A stretch of 64,000 bases of DNA, taken from NCBI GenBank assembly GCA_029465975.1, contig CM055745.1:17457406-17521405 (forward strand), in the 5' to 3' direction. Every line of letters begins with the position of its first letter. The stretch's first letter is position 1. The position numbers and the translations under genes were made by a program. A model generated the notes under the pieces. It was not told the DNA's origin. It did no database searches and saw nothing but the letters and a program-made list of their open reading frames with translations. This stretch comes from Dallia pectoralis. Lineage: Eukaryota; Chordata; Actinopteri; Esociformes; Umbridae. Below, piece after piece: positions 11,747 to 24,760 of the stretch.

Positions 11747-12204
11747 TGTCACGGTGTGTAGGGTGGACGGAAGGATGAAGCCAGGCAGAGTAGCAGGTAG
11801 CGTACTAAGTCTCTTTTATTTCTTGGGAACAATCCCTTAGAACGCAGTAGAGCATAAACACGCTATAATTCCAAAAAGGCAAGGATGCGGCGCAGCGCAC
11901 GTAGTAACATAGAATAACTCCTCACACGGAGTATAAAGAACCACGATCTCACAATGAGATTTGTGGTGCACAAGACACGTTACATTGAACAGTTCCACGC
12001 AAAGACCAGCCCAAACACAGGGGACTTAAATAGTCCTCTATTGAGATAATGGACACCAGGTGTAGTGATGACGAGACTGAATCAGGTGTGCAGGGGGAGG
12101 AGATAACGATGGCAGCTCAGAAGACCGGGGAGGACGACCGTTGAAGCCTGCCAGCAGGGGGCGCTAGACTGGCTTCTGAGGGAGTTCTCACACAATATGT
12201 GACA
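11747..12204 (-). mobile_element. Solo LTR, reverse orientation
   Basis: A 458-bp element with TGTCACGG at the left and TATGTGACA at the right, giving a 6-bp TGTCAC/GTGACA terminal inverted repeat. Read on the minus strand, it has a TATA-like CTATTTAAG at about 12024-12032 and an AATAAA at 11815-11820 near the 3' end, the correct order for a minus-strand LTR. A CAATA direct repeat lies at 11742-11746 and 12203-12207 but overlaps the terminal CA, so the target-site duplication is uncertain. No internal coding region flanks it. Confidence 0.72.
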
Positions 12205-12470
12205 ATACGTGTCACAGGAGTACTGATACTTCATGAACTGATATACAAGTTCCTTTTTTCAATTAATATCACTTCCAACCTGCTTCAAAGTTAGAATAGC
12301 ATATTTTTTCTCGACAAAAAAATTACCACAGAGCTGACAAAGAAGTTTTAATATAGTATATCTCACAGAATATCGAAACTATTAAATTGAACTAAATCCT
12401 ATTTTTACTCTAGCAACAACAGTTCTGTATTGAACAAGGTGTGTCTCATTTGAAGAAAAATGCACTTACT
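12205..12470. other. Single-copy AT-rich DNA
   Basis: Short AT-rich interval between the solo LTR and the foldback element. Nothing recognised. Confidence 0.4.
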
Positions 12471-12529
12471 GTCACTTACGGTGGCCCACGGGTGCACAAC
12501 ACAACAACATTAGCAAAGCAAATCAAAGT

Positions 12530-13035
12530 TCAAAACACAAAAACATTAACCCAAATCACAACAACATTAACAAAAGCACAACAACATTAACAAAAGCACA
12601 AAAACATTAACCCAAAACACAACTACATTAACAAAAGCACAACGACATTAACCCAAAACAAAACAACATTAACAAAAGCACAACTACATTAACCCAAAAC
12701 ACAACAACATTAACCCAAAACACAACAACATTAACAAAAAAGCACAACGACATTAACCCAAAACACAACAACATTAACAAAAAAGCACAACGACATTAAC
12801 CCAAAACACAACAACATTAACAAAAGCCCAACAACATTAACCCAAAACACAACAACATTAACAAAAAAGCACAACGACATTAAACCAAAACACAACAACA
12901 TTAACAAAAAAGCACAACGACATTAACAAAAGCACAACGACATTAACAAAAGCACAACGACATTAACCCAAAACACAACGACATTAACAAAAGCACAACG
13001 ACATTAACCAAAAAGCACAACGACATTAACCAAAA
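12530..13035. repeat. Left-arm tandem array of the foldback element
   Basis: About 26 degenerate units built from ACAACRACATTAAC plus a variable AAAAG/CCAAA linker, which makes the period vary from about 18 to 22 bp. The units are the complement of those in the right arm, which has a different copy number. The two arms have therefore changed length independently. Confidence 0.85.
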
Positions 13036-13365
13036 CGACATTAACAAAGCGGAAGTGCTCCAGACCACTAGGGGGAGTGGAAAGTGGAATTGGTTGGTTC
13101 CCAACAAAAATAATAACTTGTTGTTGCTAGCAGGTCAATTTGAAATCCTCTTTAAAAGCAACGCACATTTTATTCATCAATGTAAGTTGGTTTTAATATA
13201 TTTAATTATAATTTTACATAAAATTACGTAGGCTATGTAATTGCGAAAATACCAGTTGGAGATGTGTTTTACTGTGATGTTTGTTGAAAACAAACTTTCA
13301 AACTTTCAAACTTTCGTTTTAGACTCCCCCTAGCGGTCTGGAGCACTTACGCTTTGTTAATGTCG

Positions 13366-13720
13366 TTTTTGTTAATGTCGTTGTGCTTTTTGTTAATGTC
13401 GTTTTTGTTAATGTCGTTGTGTTTTTGTTAATGTCGTTTTTGTTAATGTTGTTGTGTTTTTGTTAATGTAGTTGTGCTTTTGTTAATGTAGTTATGTTTT
13501 TGGTTAATGTTTTTCTGTTTTTGTTAATGTAGTTGTGCTTTTGTTAATGTAGTTATGTTTTTGGTTAATGTTTTTCTGTTTTTGTTAACGTCGTTGTGCT
13601 TTTGTTAATGTCGATGTGCTTTTTTTAATGTCAATGTGCTTTTGTTAATGTAGTTATGTTTTTGGTTAATGTTTTTCTGTTTTTGTTAATGTCGTTGTGC
13701 TTTTTGTTAATGTCGTTGTG
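13366..13720. repeat. Right-arm tandem array of the foldback element
   Basis: Units of TTAATGTCGTTGTGCTTTTG and variants (GTAGTTATGTTTTTGG, GTTTTTCTG), complementary in orientation to the left arm. Variant blocks such as TAGTTATGTTTTTGGTTAAT recur three times, so blocks of several units were duplicated together. Confidence 0.85.
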
Positions 13721-13957
13721 CATTTGAACTTTGATTTGCTTTGCTAATGTTGTTGTGTTGTGCACCCATGGGCCACCGTAGTCACTTGCTCTGAAGAAGA
13801 ATATTATCAGCAAAATGACTTAAATGTAAAACATGTTTTAAACAACCCATGTGTAGCATGCTGGCGTTGCCTCAGTGTAGAAGTAGAGATAATGAAGAAT
13901 AAGTGAGCCTTATCAGAAAATGAGCGGATAGAAAATAATTAATGCTGAATATCTTTG

Positions 13958-15217
13958 TAACGTACTGCTCTCTCCAGTCCCAGCCAATAACAGTAGGTAC
14001 GTACTGCTCTCTCCAGTCCCAGCCAATAACAGTAGGTACGTACTGCTCTCTCCAGTCCCAGCCAATAACAGTAGGTACGTACTGCTCTCTCCAGTCCCAG
14101 CCAATAACAGTAGGTACGTACTGCTCTCTCCAGTCCCAGCCAATAACAGTAGGTATGTACTGCTCTCTCTCCAGTCCCAGCCAATAACAGTAGGTACGTA
14201 CTGCTCTCTCCAGTCCCAGCCAATAACAGTAGGTACGTACTGCTCTCTCAGTCCCAGCCAATAACAGTAGGTACGTACTGCTCTCTCCAGTCCCAGCCAA
14301 TAACAGTAGGTACGTACTGCTCTCTCCAGTCCCAGCCAATAACAGTAGGTACGTACTGCTCTCTCCAGTCCCAGCCAATAACAGTAGGTACGTACTGCTC
14401 TCTCCAGTCCCAGCCAATAACAGTAGGTACGTACTGCTCTCTCCAGTCCCAGCCAATAACAGTAGGTACGTACTGCTCTCTCCAGTCCCAGCCAATAACA
14501 GTAGGTACGTACTGCTCTCTCCAGTCCCAGCCAATAACAGTAGGTACGTACTGCTCTCTCTATAGTCCCAGCCAATAACAGTATGTACGTACTTCTCTCT
14601 ATAGTCCCAGCCAATAACAGTATGTACGTACTGCTCTCTCCAGTCCCAGCCAATAACAGTAGGTACGTACTGCTCTCTCCAGTCCCAGCCAATAACAGTA
14701 GGTACGTACTGCTCTCTCTATAGTCCCAGCCAATAACAGTATGTACGTACTGCTCTCTCCAGTCCGAGCAAATAACAGTATGTACGTACTGCTCTCTCCA
14801 GTCCCAGCCAATAACAGTAGGTACGTACTGCTCTCTCCAGTCCCAGCCAATAACAGTAGGTACGTACTGCTCTCTCCAGTCCCAGCCAATAACAGTAGGT
14901 ACGTACTGCTCTCTCCAGTCCCAGCCAATAACAGTAGGTACGTACTGCTCTCTCCAGTCCCAGCCAATAACAGTAGGTACGTACTGCTCTCTCCAGTCCC
15001 AGCCAATAACAGTAGGTACGTACTGCTCTCTCCAGTCCCAGCCAATAACAGTAGGTACGTACTGCTCTCTATAGTCCCAGCCAATAACAGTAGGTACGTA
15101 CTGCTCTCTCTCCAGTCCCAGCCAATAACAGTAGGTACGTGCTGCTCTCTCTCCAGTCCCAGCCAATAACAGTAGGTACGTACTGCTCTCTCCAGTCCCA
15201 GCCAATAACAGTAGGTA
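13958..15217. repeat. 39-bp minisatellite, about 32 copies
   Basis: Tandem copies of GTACGTACTGCTCTCTCCAG plus TCCCAGCCAATAACAGTAG. Each unit includes the palindrome GTACGTAC and a CCAAT motif. Two-base variants (CTCTCTCC, CTCTATAG) shift frames. The period of 13 codons creates frames of up to 430 codons on the minus strand, which I do not regard as genes. Confidence 0.97.
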
Positions 15218-15440
15218 TGTGGCGTATGCGTGTTCGTACTCGCACTCACACAGGTTTCTGATGGCTCATTTGTAGTCTCCTGTTGTTACCAGAGATTGAG
15301 ATGTACACGGTCGTGTGGGGATAATTGATTAAGTATTGAGCTGCTCTCAGTAAGGATGACTTTACGAGTCAAACTGCTCACCTCTGCCATCCAATCTGTG
15401 ATGGTGGCGATAGAGCAGCAGTTGATTACAAAACACATGT

Positions 15441-16330
15441 GCTACACAGGCTGAAAAACACAGGCATAGTAGCATAGGCTGAAAAACACAGGCATGGAGG
15501 CATGGGTTATGAAACACAGGCATAGAAGCACAGGTTATGAAACATAGGAATAGTAGCATAGGTTATGAAACACCGGCATAGAAGCACATGTTATGAAACA
15601 CAGGAATAGTAGCATAGGTTATGAAACACAGGAATAGTAGCATAGGTTATGAAACACAGACATAGAAGCACAGGTTAAAAAACACAGGCATAGAAGCACA
15701 GGTTATGAAACACAGGAATAGTAGCATAGGTTATGAAACACAGGCATAGAAGCACAGGTTAAAAAACACAGACATAGAAGCACAGGTTAAAAAAACACAG
15801 GCATAGAAGCACAGGTTATGAAACACAGGAATAGTAGCATAGGTTATGAAACACAGGAATAGTAGCATAGGTTATGAAAGACAGACATAGAAGCACAGGT
15901 TAAAAAACACAGGCATAGAAGCACAGGTTATGAAACACAGGAATAGTAGCATAGGTTATGAAACACAGGCATAGAAGCACAGGTTAAAAAACACAGACAT
16001 AGAAGCACAGGTTAAAAAACACAGGCATAGAAGCACAGGTTATGAAACACAGGAATAGTAGCATAGGTTATGAAACACAGGCATAGAAGCACAGGTTAAA
16101 AAACACAGGCACAGAAGCACAGGTTATGAAACACAGGAATAGTAGCATAGGTTATGAAACACAGATATAGTAGCACAGGTTATGAAACACAGGAATAGTA
16201 GCATAGGTTATGAAACACAGGAATAGTAGCACAGGTTAAAAAACACAGGCATAGAAGCATAGGTTATGATACACAAATATAGAAGAATAGGTTATAAAAC
16301 ACAGATATAGAAGCATAGGATGATTACACA
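15441..16330. repeat. 28-bp minisatellite with 8-unit blocks, about 31 copies
   Basis: Units of ACACAGGCATAGAAGCACAG plus GTTATGAA, with alternatives GAATAGTAGCATAGG and GTTAAAAA. The variant order repeats: the motif CAGACATAGAAGCACAGG at about 15658 recurs at about 15883 (offset 225, eight units plus one base) with the same succession of variants after it. Confidence 0.95.
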
Positions 16331-16365
16331 GGTTGGGTTAGGGTTAACACAGCCTGTTTAAATGT

Positions 16366-19300
16366 TCATTAACACCCATCTCTCATTAACACCCATCTGT
16401 CATTAACACCCATCTGTCATTAACACCCATCTGTCATTAACACCCATCTCTCATTAACACCCATCTCTCATTAACACCCATCTCTCATTAACACCCATCT
16501 ATCATTAACACCCATCTCTCATTAACACCCATCTCTCATTAACACCCATCTGTCATTAACACCCATCTCTCATTAACACCCATCTCTCATTAACACCCAT
16601 CTCTCATTAACACCCATCTGTCATTAACACCCATCTGTCATTAACACCCATCTGTCATTAACACCCATCTCTCATTAACACCCATCTCTCATTAACACCC
16701 ATCTCTCATTAACACCCATCTATCATTAACACCCATCTCTCATTAACACCCATCTCTCATTAACACACATCTCTCATTAACACCCATCTATCATTAACAC
16801 CCATCTCTCATTAACACCCATCTCTCATTAACACCCATCTGTCATTAACACCCATCTGTCATTAACACCCATCTGTCATTAACACCCATCTCTCATTAAC
16901 ACCCATCTGTCATTAACACCCATCTCTCATTAACACCCATCTCTCATTAACACCCATCTCTCATTAACACCAATCTCTCATTAACACCCATCTGTCATTA
17001 ACACCCATCTCTCATTAACACCCATCTCTCATTAACACCCATCTATCATTAACACCCATCTCTCATTAACACCCATCTGTCATTAACACCCATCTGTCAT
17101 TAACACCCATCTGTCATTAACACCCATCTCTCATTAACACCCATCTCTCATTAACACCCATCTCTCATTAACACCCATCTCTCATTAACACCCATCTCTT
17201 ATTAACAACCATCTGTCATTAACACCCATCTGTCATTAACACCCATCTGTCATTAACACCCATCTCTCATTAACACCCATCTGTCATTAACACCCATCTG
17301 TCATTAACACCCATCTCTCATTAACACCCATCTCTCATTAACACCCATCTCTCATTAACACCCATCTCTCATTAACACCCATCTCTCATTAACACCCATC
17401 TCTCATTAACACCCATCTATCATTAACACCCATCTCTCATTAACACCCATCTCTCATTAACACCCATCTGTCATTAACACCCATCTGTCATTAACACCCA
17501 TCTGTCATTAACACCCATCTCTCATTAACACCCATCTCTCATTAACACCCATCTCTCATTAACACCCATCTCTCATTAACACCCATCTCTCATTAACACC
17601 CATCTGTCATTAACACCCATCTCTCATTAACACCCATCTCTCATGAACACCCATCTGCCATTAACACCCATCTGTCATTAACTCCCATCTCTCATTAACA
17701 CCCATCTGCCATTAACACCCATCTGTCATTAACTCCCATCTCTCATTAACACCCATCTCTCATTAACACCCATCTCTCATTAACACCCATCTGTCATTAA
17801 CACCCATCTGTCATTAACACCCATCTGTCATTAACACCCATCTGTCATTAACACCCATCTGTCATTAACACCCATCTCTCATTAACACCCATCTCTCATT
17901 AACACCCATCTGTCATCATCTCTCAATCTCTCATTAACACATCTCTCATTAACATCTATTAACACCCATCTCTCATTAACACCCATCTCTCATCCCATCT
18001 GTCATTAACACCCATCTGTCATTAACCCATCTGTCATTAACACCCATCTCTCATTAACACCCATCTGTCATTAACACCCATCTCTCATTAACACCCATCT
18101 GTCATTAACACCCATCTCCCATCTCTCATTAACACCCATCTCTCATTAACACCCATCTCTCATTAACACCCATCTCTCATTAACACCCATCTGTCATTAA
18201 CACCATCTGTCATCTCTCTCATTAACACCCATCTATCATTAACACCCATCTATCATTAACACCCATCTCTCATTAACACCCATCTCTCATTAACACCCAT
18301 CTCTCATTAACTCCCATCTCTCATTAACACCTATCTCATTAACTCCCAGCCCTCAACACCCATCTGTCATTAACACCCATCTCTCATTAACACCCATCTG
18401 TCATTAACACACCCATCTAGCATTAACACCCATCTCTCATTAACACCCATCTCTCATCTCTCATTAACACCCATCTCTCATTAACACCCATCTCTCATTA
18501 ACACCCATCTGTCATCTCTCATTAACACCTAGCTCTCCATCTCTCATTAACACCCATCTCTCATTAACACCTAGCTCTCATTAACACCCATCTCTCATTA
18601 ACTCCACCCATCTCTCATTAACACCCATCTCTCATTAACACCCATCTCTCATTAACACCCATCTCTCATTAACACCCATCTCTCATTAACACCCATCTGT
18701 CATTAACATTAACACCCATCTCTCATTAACACCCATCTTAACACCCATCTCTCATTAACACCCATCTGTCATTAACACCCATCTGTCATTAACTCTCTCA
18801 TTAACACCCATCTCTCATTAACACCCATCTGTCATTAACACCCATCTCTCATTAACACCCATCTCTCATTAACATTAACACCCATCTCTCATTAACACCC
18901 ATCTGTCATTAACACCCATCTCTCTGTCATTAACATTAACACCCATCTCTCATTAACATCTCTATTAACACCCATCTCTCATTAACACCCATTAACACCC
19001 ATCTCTCATTAACACCCATCTCTCATTAACACCCATCTGTCATTAACACCCATCTGTCATTAACACCCATCTGTCATTAACACCCATCTGTCATTAACAC
19101 CCATCTCATTAACACCCATCTGCCATTAACACCCATCTGCCATTAACACCCATCTCTCATTAACACCCATCTCTCATTAACACCCATCTCTCACCCATCT
19201 CATTAACACCCATCTAATTAACACCCATCTCCATTAACATCTCTCATTAACACCCATCTGCATTAACACCCATCTATTAACACCCATCTGTCATTAACAC

Positions 19301-20673
19301 CCATCTCTCATTAACACCCATCTGTCATTAACACCCATCTGTCATTAACACCCATCTCTCAATCTCTCATTAACCTCTCATCTCCCATCTAAACACCCAT
19401 CTGTCATTAACACCCATCTCTCATTAACACCCATCTGCCATTAACACCCATCTGTCATTACCCCCATCTCTCATTAACACCCATCTCTCATTAACATCTG
19501 TCATTAACACCCTCTCATCTCTCATTAACACCCATCTCTCATTAACACCCATCTCTCATTAACACCCATCTGTCATTAACACCCATCTCTCATTAACACC
19601 CATCTGTCATTAACACCCATCTGTCATTAACACCCATTATTACACCCATCTGTCATTAACACCCATAACACCCATCTCTCATTAACACCCATCTGTCATT
19701 AACACCCATCTCTCATTAACACCCATCTCTCATTAACACCCATCTGTCATTAACACCCATCTCTCATTAACTCCCATCTCTCATTAACACCCATCTCTCA
19801 TTAACACCCATCTCTCATTAACACCCATCTCTCATTAACACCCATCTCTCATTAACACCCATCTCTCATTAACACCCATCTGTCATTAACACCCATCTGT
19901 CATTAACTCCCATCTCTCATTAACACCCATCTATCATTAACACCCATCTATCATTAACTCCCATCTCTCATTAACACCCATCTCTCATTAACACCCATCT
20001 CTCATTAACTCCCATCTCTCATTAACACCTAGCTTTCATTAACTCCCAGCCCTCATTAACACCCATCCGTCATTACACACATCTCTCATTAACACCCATC
20101 TGTCATTAACACCCATCTCTCATTAACACCCATCTAGCATTAACACCCATCTCTCATTAACACCCATCTCTCATTAACACCCATCTCTCATTAACACCCA
20201 TCTCTCATTAACACCCATCTCTCATTAACTCCCAGCCCTCATTAACACCCATCTGTCATTAACACCCATCTCTCATTAACACCTAGCTCTCATTAACTCC
20301 CATCTCTCATTAACTCCCATCTCTCATTAACACCTAGCTCTCATTAACACCCAGCTCTCATTAACTCCCAGCCCTCATTAACACCCATCTGTCATTAACA
20401 CCCATCTCTCATTAACACCCATCTCTCATTAACACCCAGCTCTCATTAACTCCCAGCCCTCATTAACACCCATCTGTCATTAACACACATCTCTCATTAA
20501 CACCCATCTCTCATTAACACCCATCTCTCATTAACACCCAGCTCTCATTAACACCCATCTCTCATTAACACCCATCTGTCATTAACACACATCTCTCATT
20601 AACACCCATCTCTCATTAACACCCATCTCTCATTAACACCTAGCTCTCATTAACACCCATCTCTCATTAACAC
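16366..20673. repeat. 17-bp minisatellite, about 250 copies
   Basis: The largest array in the window: CATTAACACCCATCTCT, with the last three bases varying among TCT, TGT and TAT. It is regular at 16366-17905, full of truncated and fused units at about 17908-19680, and fairly regular again to the end, where CAGCTCT and TAGCTCT variants appear. No coding potential. The right end is CATTAACACGGGTTGAG. Confidence 0.98.
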
Positions 20674-21384
20674 GGGTTGAGTAATGTGTGACGTTGTCAG
20701 GGGCACAGATACCTAATAACCAGCCACAGTAGTAATTATATGTCTACAGTACCGGCTGAGGTTACAGCTCTTTATCTTTCTGCCAACGTCGTGTGCTAGT
20801 TAAAGACCAGTGACGGCTGGTAGCCCAGCTCTGCTCCAGTGTCAGGCAACCGCTGCAGCTCAATATCCATTTTTATGAAACATCCGACTCCCCGTGTTAG
20901 AGAGACGGATGGAGGTTGGCGGGCGGATCAATGTCACTCTGACTACGGCGTCGGCATGCCAACCAGCTCGTCTCCTGTGTTCTCGTCGCTGGTGTTTAAT
21001 AGATCCGCGGCGCGCTCGCTCACATCCCCGGCCAATTACACACTGGCGTCACTTCCCTCCATCGTCCCCACTGTCTGTTTGCCTTCCCTTGAACGGTCGT
21101 GAATGCATTCTAAACCGGAGATTAGGCGACTCGTTAGAGGAGTTGGATGTTGATCTGTTTGTTTCTGATGTCCGTCTTCCCAGGTCGTTTGGGTCTGGCC
21201 GAGGAACTTCTCTTATTGGTCTTATGCAGCCCCATCTGAATCAGTGTCATACATGTCACCGATGACAAAGTGACAGTAGAGAATGTAAAGGAGGACAAAT
21301 GAGGCCTGTTTGAATGACCATGTAAACAGGGACTAAGGATGACAAGACTAGAGTGGGTTTAGTAATATGAGGGGAAACACATTA
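20674..21384. other. Single-copy DNA, no gene seen
   Basis: Moderately GC-rich, non-repetitive. Open frames of 87 and 123 codons overlap here (20839-21265) in different frames, with no domain, splice context or family resemblance that I can see. CCGGCCAATTACACACTGG near 21028 has a homeodomain-type AATTA core and might be regulatory. Confidence 0.45.
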
Positions 21385-23352
21385 TTTATGCTATTATCCA
21401 CACAACATGCTATTATCCACACAACCTGCTTTTATCCACACAACATGCAATTATCAACACAACATACTATTATCCACACAACATGCTATTATCAACACAA
21501 CATACTATTATCCACAACATGCTATTATCCACACAACATGCTATTATCCACACAACATGCTATTATCAACACAACATACTATTATCCACACAACCTGCTA
21601 TTATCCACACAACATGCTATTATCCACACAACATGCTATTATCAACACAACATGCTATTATCAACACAACATGCTATTATCCACACAACATGCTATTATC
21701 AACACAACATGCTATTATCCACACAACATGATATTATCCAAACAACATGCTATTATCCACACAACATGCTATTATCCACACAACATTCTAATATCCACAC
21801 AACATGCTATTATCCACACAACATGCTAATATCCACACAACATGCTAATATCCACACAACATGCTATTATCCACACAACATGCTATTATCCACACACCAT
21901 GCTATTATCCACACAACATGCTATTATCCACAACATGCTATTATCCACAACATGCTATTATTCACACAACATGCTATTATTCACACAACATGATATTATT
22001 AACACAACATGCTAATATCCACACAACATGCTATTATCCACACACCATGCTATTATCCACACAACATGCTATTATCAACACAACATGCTATTATCCACAC
22101 AACATGCTATTATCCACACAACATGCTATTATCCACACACCATGCTATTATCCACACAACATGCTATTATCAACACAACATGCTATTATCCACACAACAT
22201 GCTATTATCCACACAACATGCTATTATCCACACAACATGCTATTATCCACACACCATGCTATTATCCACACAACATGCTATTATCAACACAACATGCTAT
22301 TATCCACACAACATGCTATTATCCACACAACATGCTATTATCCACACACCATGCTATTATCCACACAACATGCTATTATCAACACAACATGCTATTATCC
22401 ACACAACATGCTATTATCCACACAACATGCTATTATCCACACAACATGCTATTATCCACACAACATGCTATTATCCACACAACATGCTATTATCAACACA
22501 ACATACTATTATCCACACAACCTGCTATTATCCACACAACATGCTATTATCCACACAACATGCTATTATCAACACAACATGCTATTATCAACACAACATG
22601 CTATTATCCACACAACATGCTATTATTCACACAACATGATATTATCCAAACAACATGCTATTATCCACACAACATGCTATTATCCACACAACATTCTAAT
22701 ATCCACACAACATGCTATTATCCACACAACATGCTAATATCCACACAACATGCTAATATCCACACAACATGCTATTATCCACACAACATGCTATTATCCA
22801 CACACCATGCTATTATCCACACAACATGCTATTATCCACAACATGCTATTATCCACAACATGCTATTATTCACACAACATGCTATTATTCACACAACATG
22901 ATATTATTAACACAACATGCTAATATCAACATGCTAATATCCACACAACATGCTATTATCCACACACATGCTATTATCAACACAACATGCTATTATCCAC
23001 ACAACATGCTATTATCCACACAACATGCTATTATCCACACACCATGCTATTATCCACACAACATGCTATTATCAACACAACATGCTATTATCCACACAAC
23101 ATGCTATTATCCACACAACATGCTATTATCCACACAACATGCTATTATCCACACAACATGCTATTATCCACACAACATGCTATTATCCACACAACATGCT
23201 ATTATCCACACAACATGCTATTATCCACACAACATGCTATTATCAACACAACATGCTATTATCCACACAACATGCTATTATCCACACAACATGCTATTAT
23301 CCACACACCATGCTATTATCCACACAACATGCTATTATCCACACAACATGCA
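21385..23352. repeat. 19-bp minisatellite with an internal 908-bp duplication, about 103 copies
   Basis: Units of ACAACATGCTATTATCCAC with TCAAC, ACCATG and CTAAT variants. Rare variants occur twice at a constant spacing: CATTCTAATATCC at 21784 and 22692, and ACATGATATTATCCAAAC at 21726 and 22634, both 908 bp apart. A block of the array was therefore duplicated. Open frames of up to 346 codons are period artefacts. Confidence 0.97.
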
Positions 23353-24397
23353 GTATTCATAATTTCGTTGTAATCTGATGCAAAGAGATTCCAAGGTATT
23401 TTGTGGGTTGAGCAGAAGCCATAACGAAACATCTTTAAAACAACTGTATTCACCTTGTCAATAACACAATGAAACATTTATGACTACTTCGACCACGTTT
23501 TCCTCATGGGTTAGTTGCTGCGTATACACTTTATATACTGCATACACCGTTGGTGGACAAGGCTCAGTGTATTAAATTAAAAGTGTGTCTGTTATCTATA
23601 CACTCTCAGCGAGCCTGCAGCAGATATCCATATCGTGTGCAGCTACCCACAGAGACACACAGCTAAACATAATCCCCCAACAGCCATTGAGTTTGTGTTA
23701 AACACCTCATTTATGAGCAGCATCAAAAAGACGCACGATACACGGACACACACAGAGACAGATAGGCTGGAATACTAATCCATGGAGCAATAGAGCAGAT
23801 GGGGAGGGTGGTGGGGGGTTGTTGTAGAGGATGGACGATTCCCATTGATTAGTGGGCGTTCCAAACGGTTCGAGGGAGACGACACAATCTGTAGGAGCCG
23901 TTCAATTAGCGATTCATAAAGTCACACGGGAGATGAGGACCCGGCATCGTTGGGAAATCGATGGCAGGGACGTGGACCAATCAGTGGCAAGGACCGGGGG
24001 GTCAAGAGCTGGGCATAATGGTGGTCTGCCCGCCCTTTGATTAAGGATCGCCTAGCGACCGTCTTAAAGGCTCGTCTAGACACAAAGGCTTTAGTTAACT
24101 CGGCCGGCTCAAAAGCACATTCCTACGGGGGAGAGTTATAAAGTGCGACTGGGCTACTGACTAGCAGCTATAAATGCATGCTGCTAAAACAAGTCGGTGC
24201 GATAAAAATATAATGGCCTAGCTGGCAAGCTGGGGAGGAGATGGAAGTGCTTGTTTTTGACAGGGGGAACCGTACAGGCAGGTTTTTCAGCCCTTCGTCT
24301 TTTTTCCTTCCCTGCAGTCATTCTGAAGCACAGGGACCCACTGACTAACAGCTCACTGGTATAAATCTCACTGACAAAGAAAATCAATTCCCTAAGC
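23353..24397. other. Single-copy DNA, possible non-coding conserved stretch
   Basis: No exon or transposon recognised. At 23690-23960 the sequence has several AT-core motifs (CATTTATGAGCAG, GATTAGTGGGCG, TTCAATTAGCGATTC) in otherwise complex sequence. That composition is typical of conserved non-coding elements, but only cross-species alignment can show it. Confidence 0.4.
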
Positions 24398-24422
24398 CTG
24401 CCATCACACACACACACACACA

Positions 24423-24458
<36 letters not shown>

Positions 24459-24462
24459 GAGA

Positions 24463-24529
<67 letters not shown>

Positions 24530-24536
24530 ACACACA

Positions 24537-24581
<45 letters not shown>

Positions 24582-24594
24582 ACACACACACACA
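24398..24594. repeat. (CA)n microsatellite
   Basis: About 200 bp of CA with a few CAGACA, CATACAGAGA and CTCA interruptions. The longest pure run is about 24468-24523. Confidence 0.96.
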
Positions 24595-24654
24595 GAGAAA
24601 TGGATTCAGCAGGGTGTTTTTCAGTAGCCCTGGAATAGCCAAATGTGGACAGGT

Positions 24655-24760
24655 AATGATGTGGTTTTTTGGGGGCATCCCAAATGGCAAGTGCACAGTG
24701 CACTACACCTTTTGACACGGGCCAATATTGTTGCCTTTCGGGGAATCTGTTCTCACAGTG
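24655..24760. repeat. Short dispersed repeat fragment
   Basis: GGCATCCCAAATGGCA, GTGCACTAC, CTTTTGACACGGGCC in this order match a short repeat that I remember as very common in salmonid sequence. Related pieces occur in the opposite direction at 51905-51968 and near 2334 and 60190 in this window. Family name not known to me. Confidence 0.5.

Larger units (their letters stand above)
12477..13780. mobile_element. Foldback DNA transposon with long repeat-filled inverted arms
   Basis: A 1304-bp element. The outer 58 bp of the left end (TACGGTGGCCCACGGGTGC…) match the reverse complement of the right end (…GGGCCACCGTA) with one mismatch. GTCACT lies directly outside both ends (12471-12476, 13781-13786), a 6-bp target-site duplication. 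Inside each terminus is a degenerate tandem array of about 18-22 bp units (ACAACGACATTAACAAAAG on the left, its complement on the right). A second inverted segment follows (13036-13078 versus 13323-13365, two mismatches in 43). The 244-bp core has no open frame, so it is non-autonomous. The superfamily is unknown to me; several superfamilies make 6-bp duplications. Confidence 0.88.

Noticed and set aside
13872..15249. Minus-strand repeat proteins of 216-430 codons
   Set aside because: Product of the 39-bp period; frames switch at two-base indels without any selection to keep one frame.
16331..16347. GGGTTAGGGTTAA as interstitial telomeric repeat
   Set aside because: Only two TTAGGG-like units, within chance expectation next to a TTAAC-rich array.
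20839..21265. Overlapping 87- and 123-codon frames in GC-richer single-copy DNA
   Set aside because: No recognisable domain, no splice or polyadenylation context, and two frames overlap; length is within chance expectation for this composition.
21367..23378. His/Thr/Tyr-rich frames of up to 346 codons
   Set aside because: The 19-bp array is open in all three plus-strand frames, which is incompatible with a specific protein.
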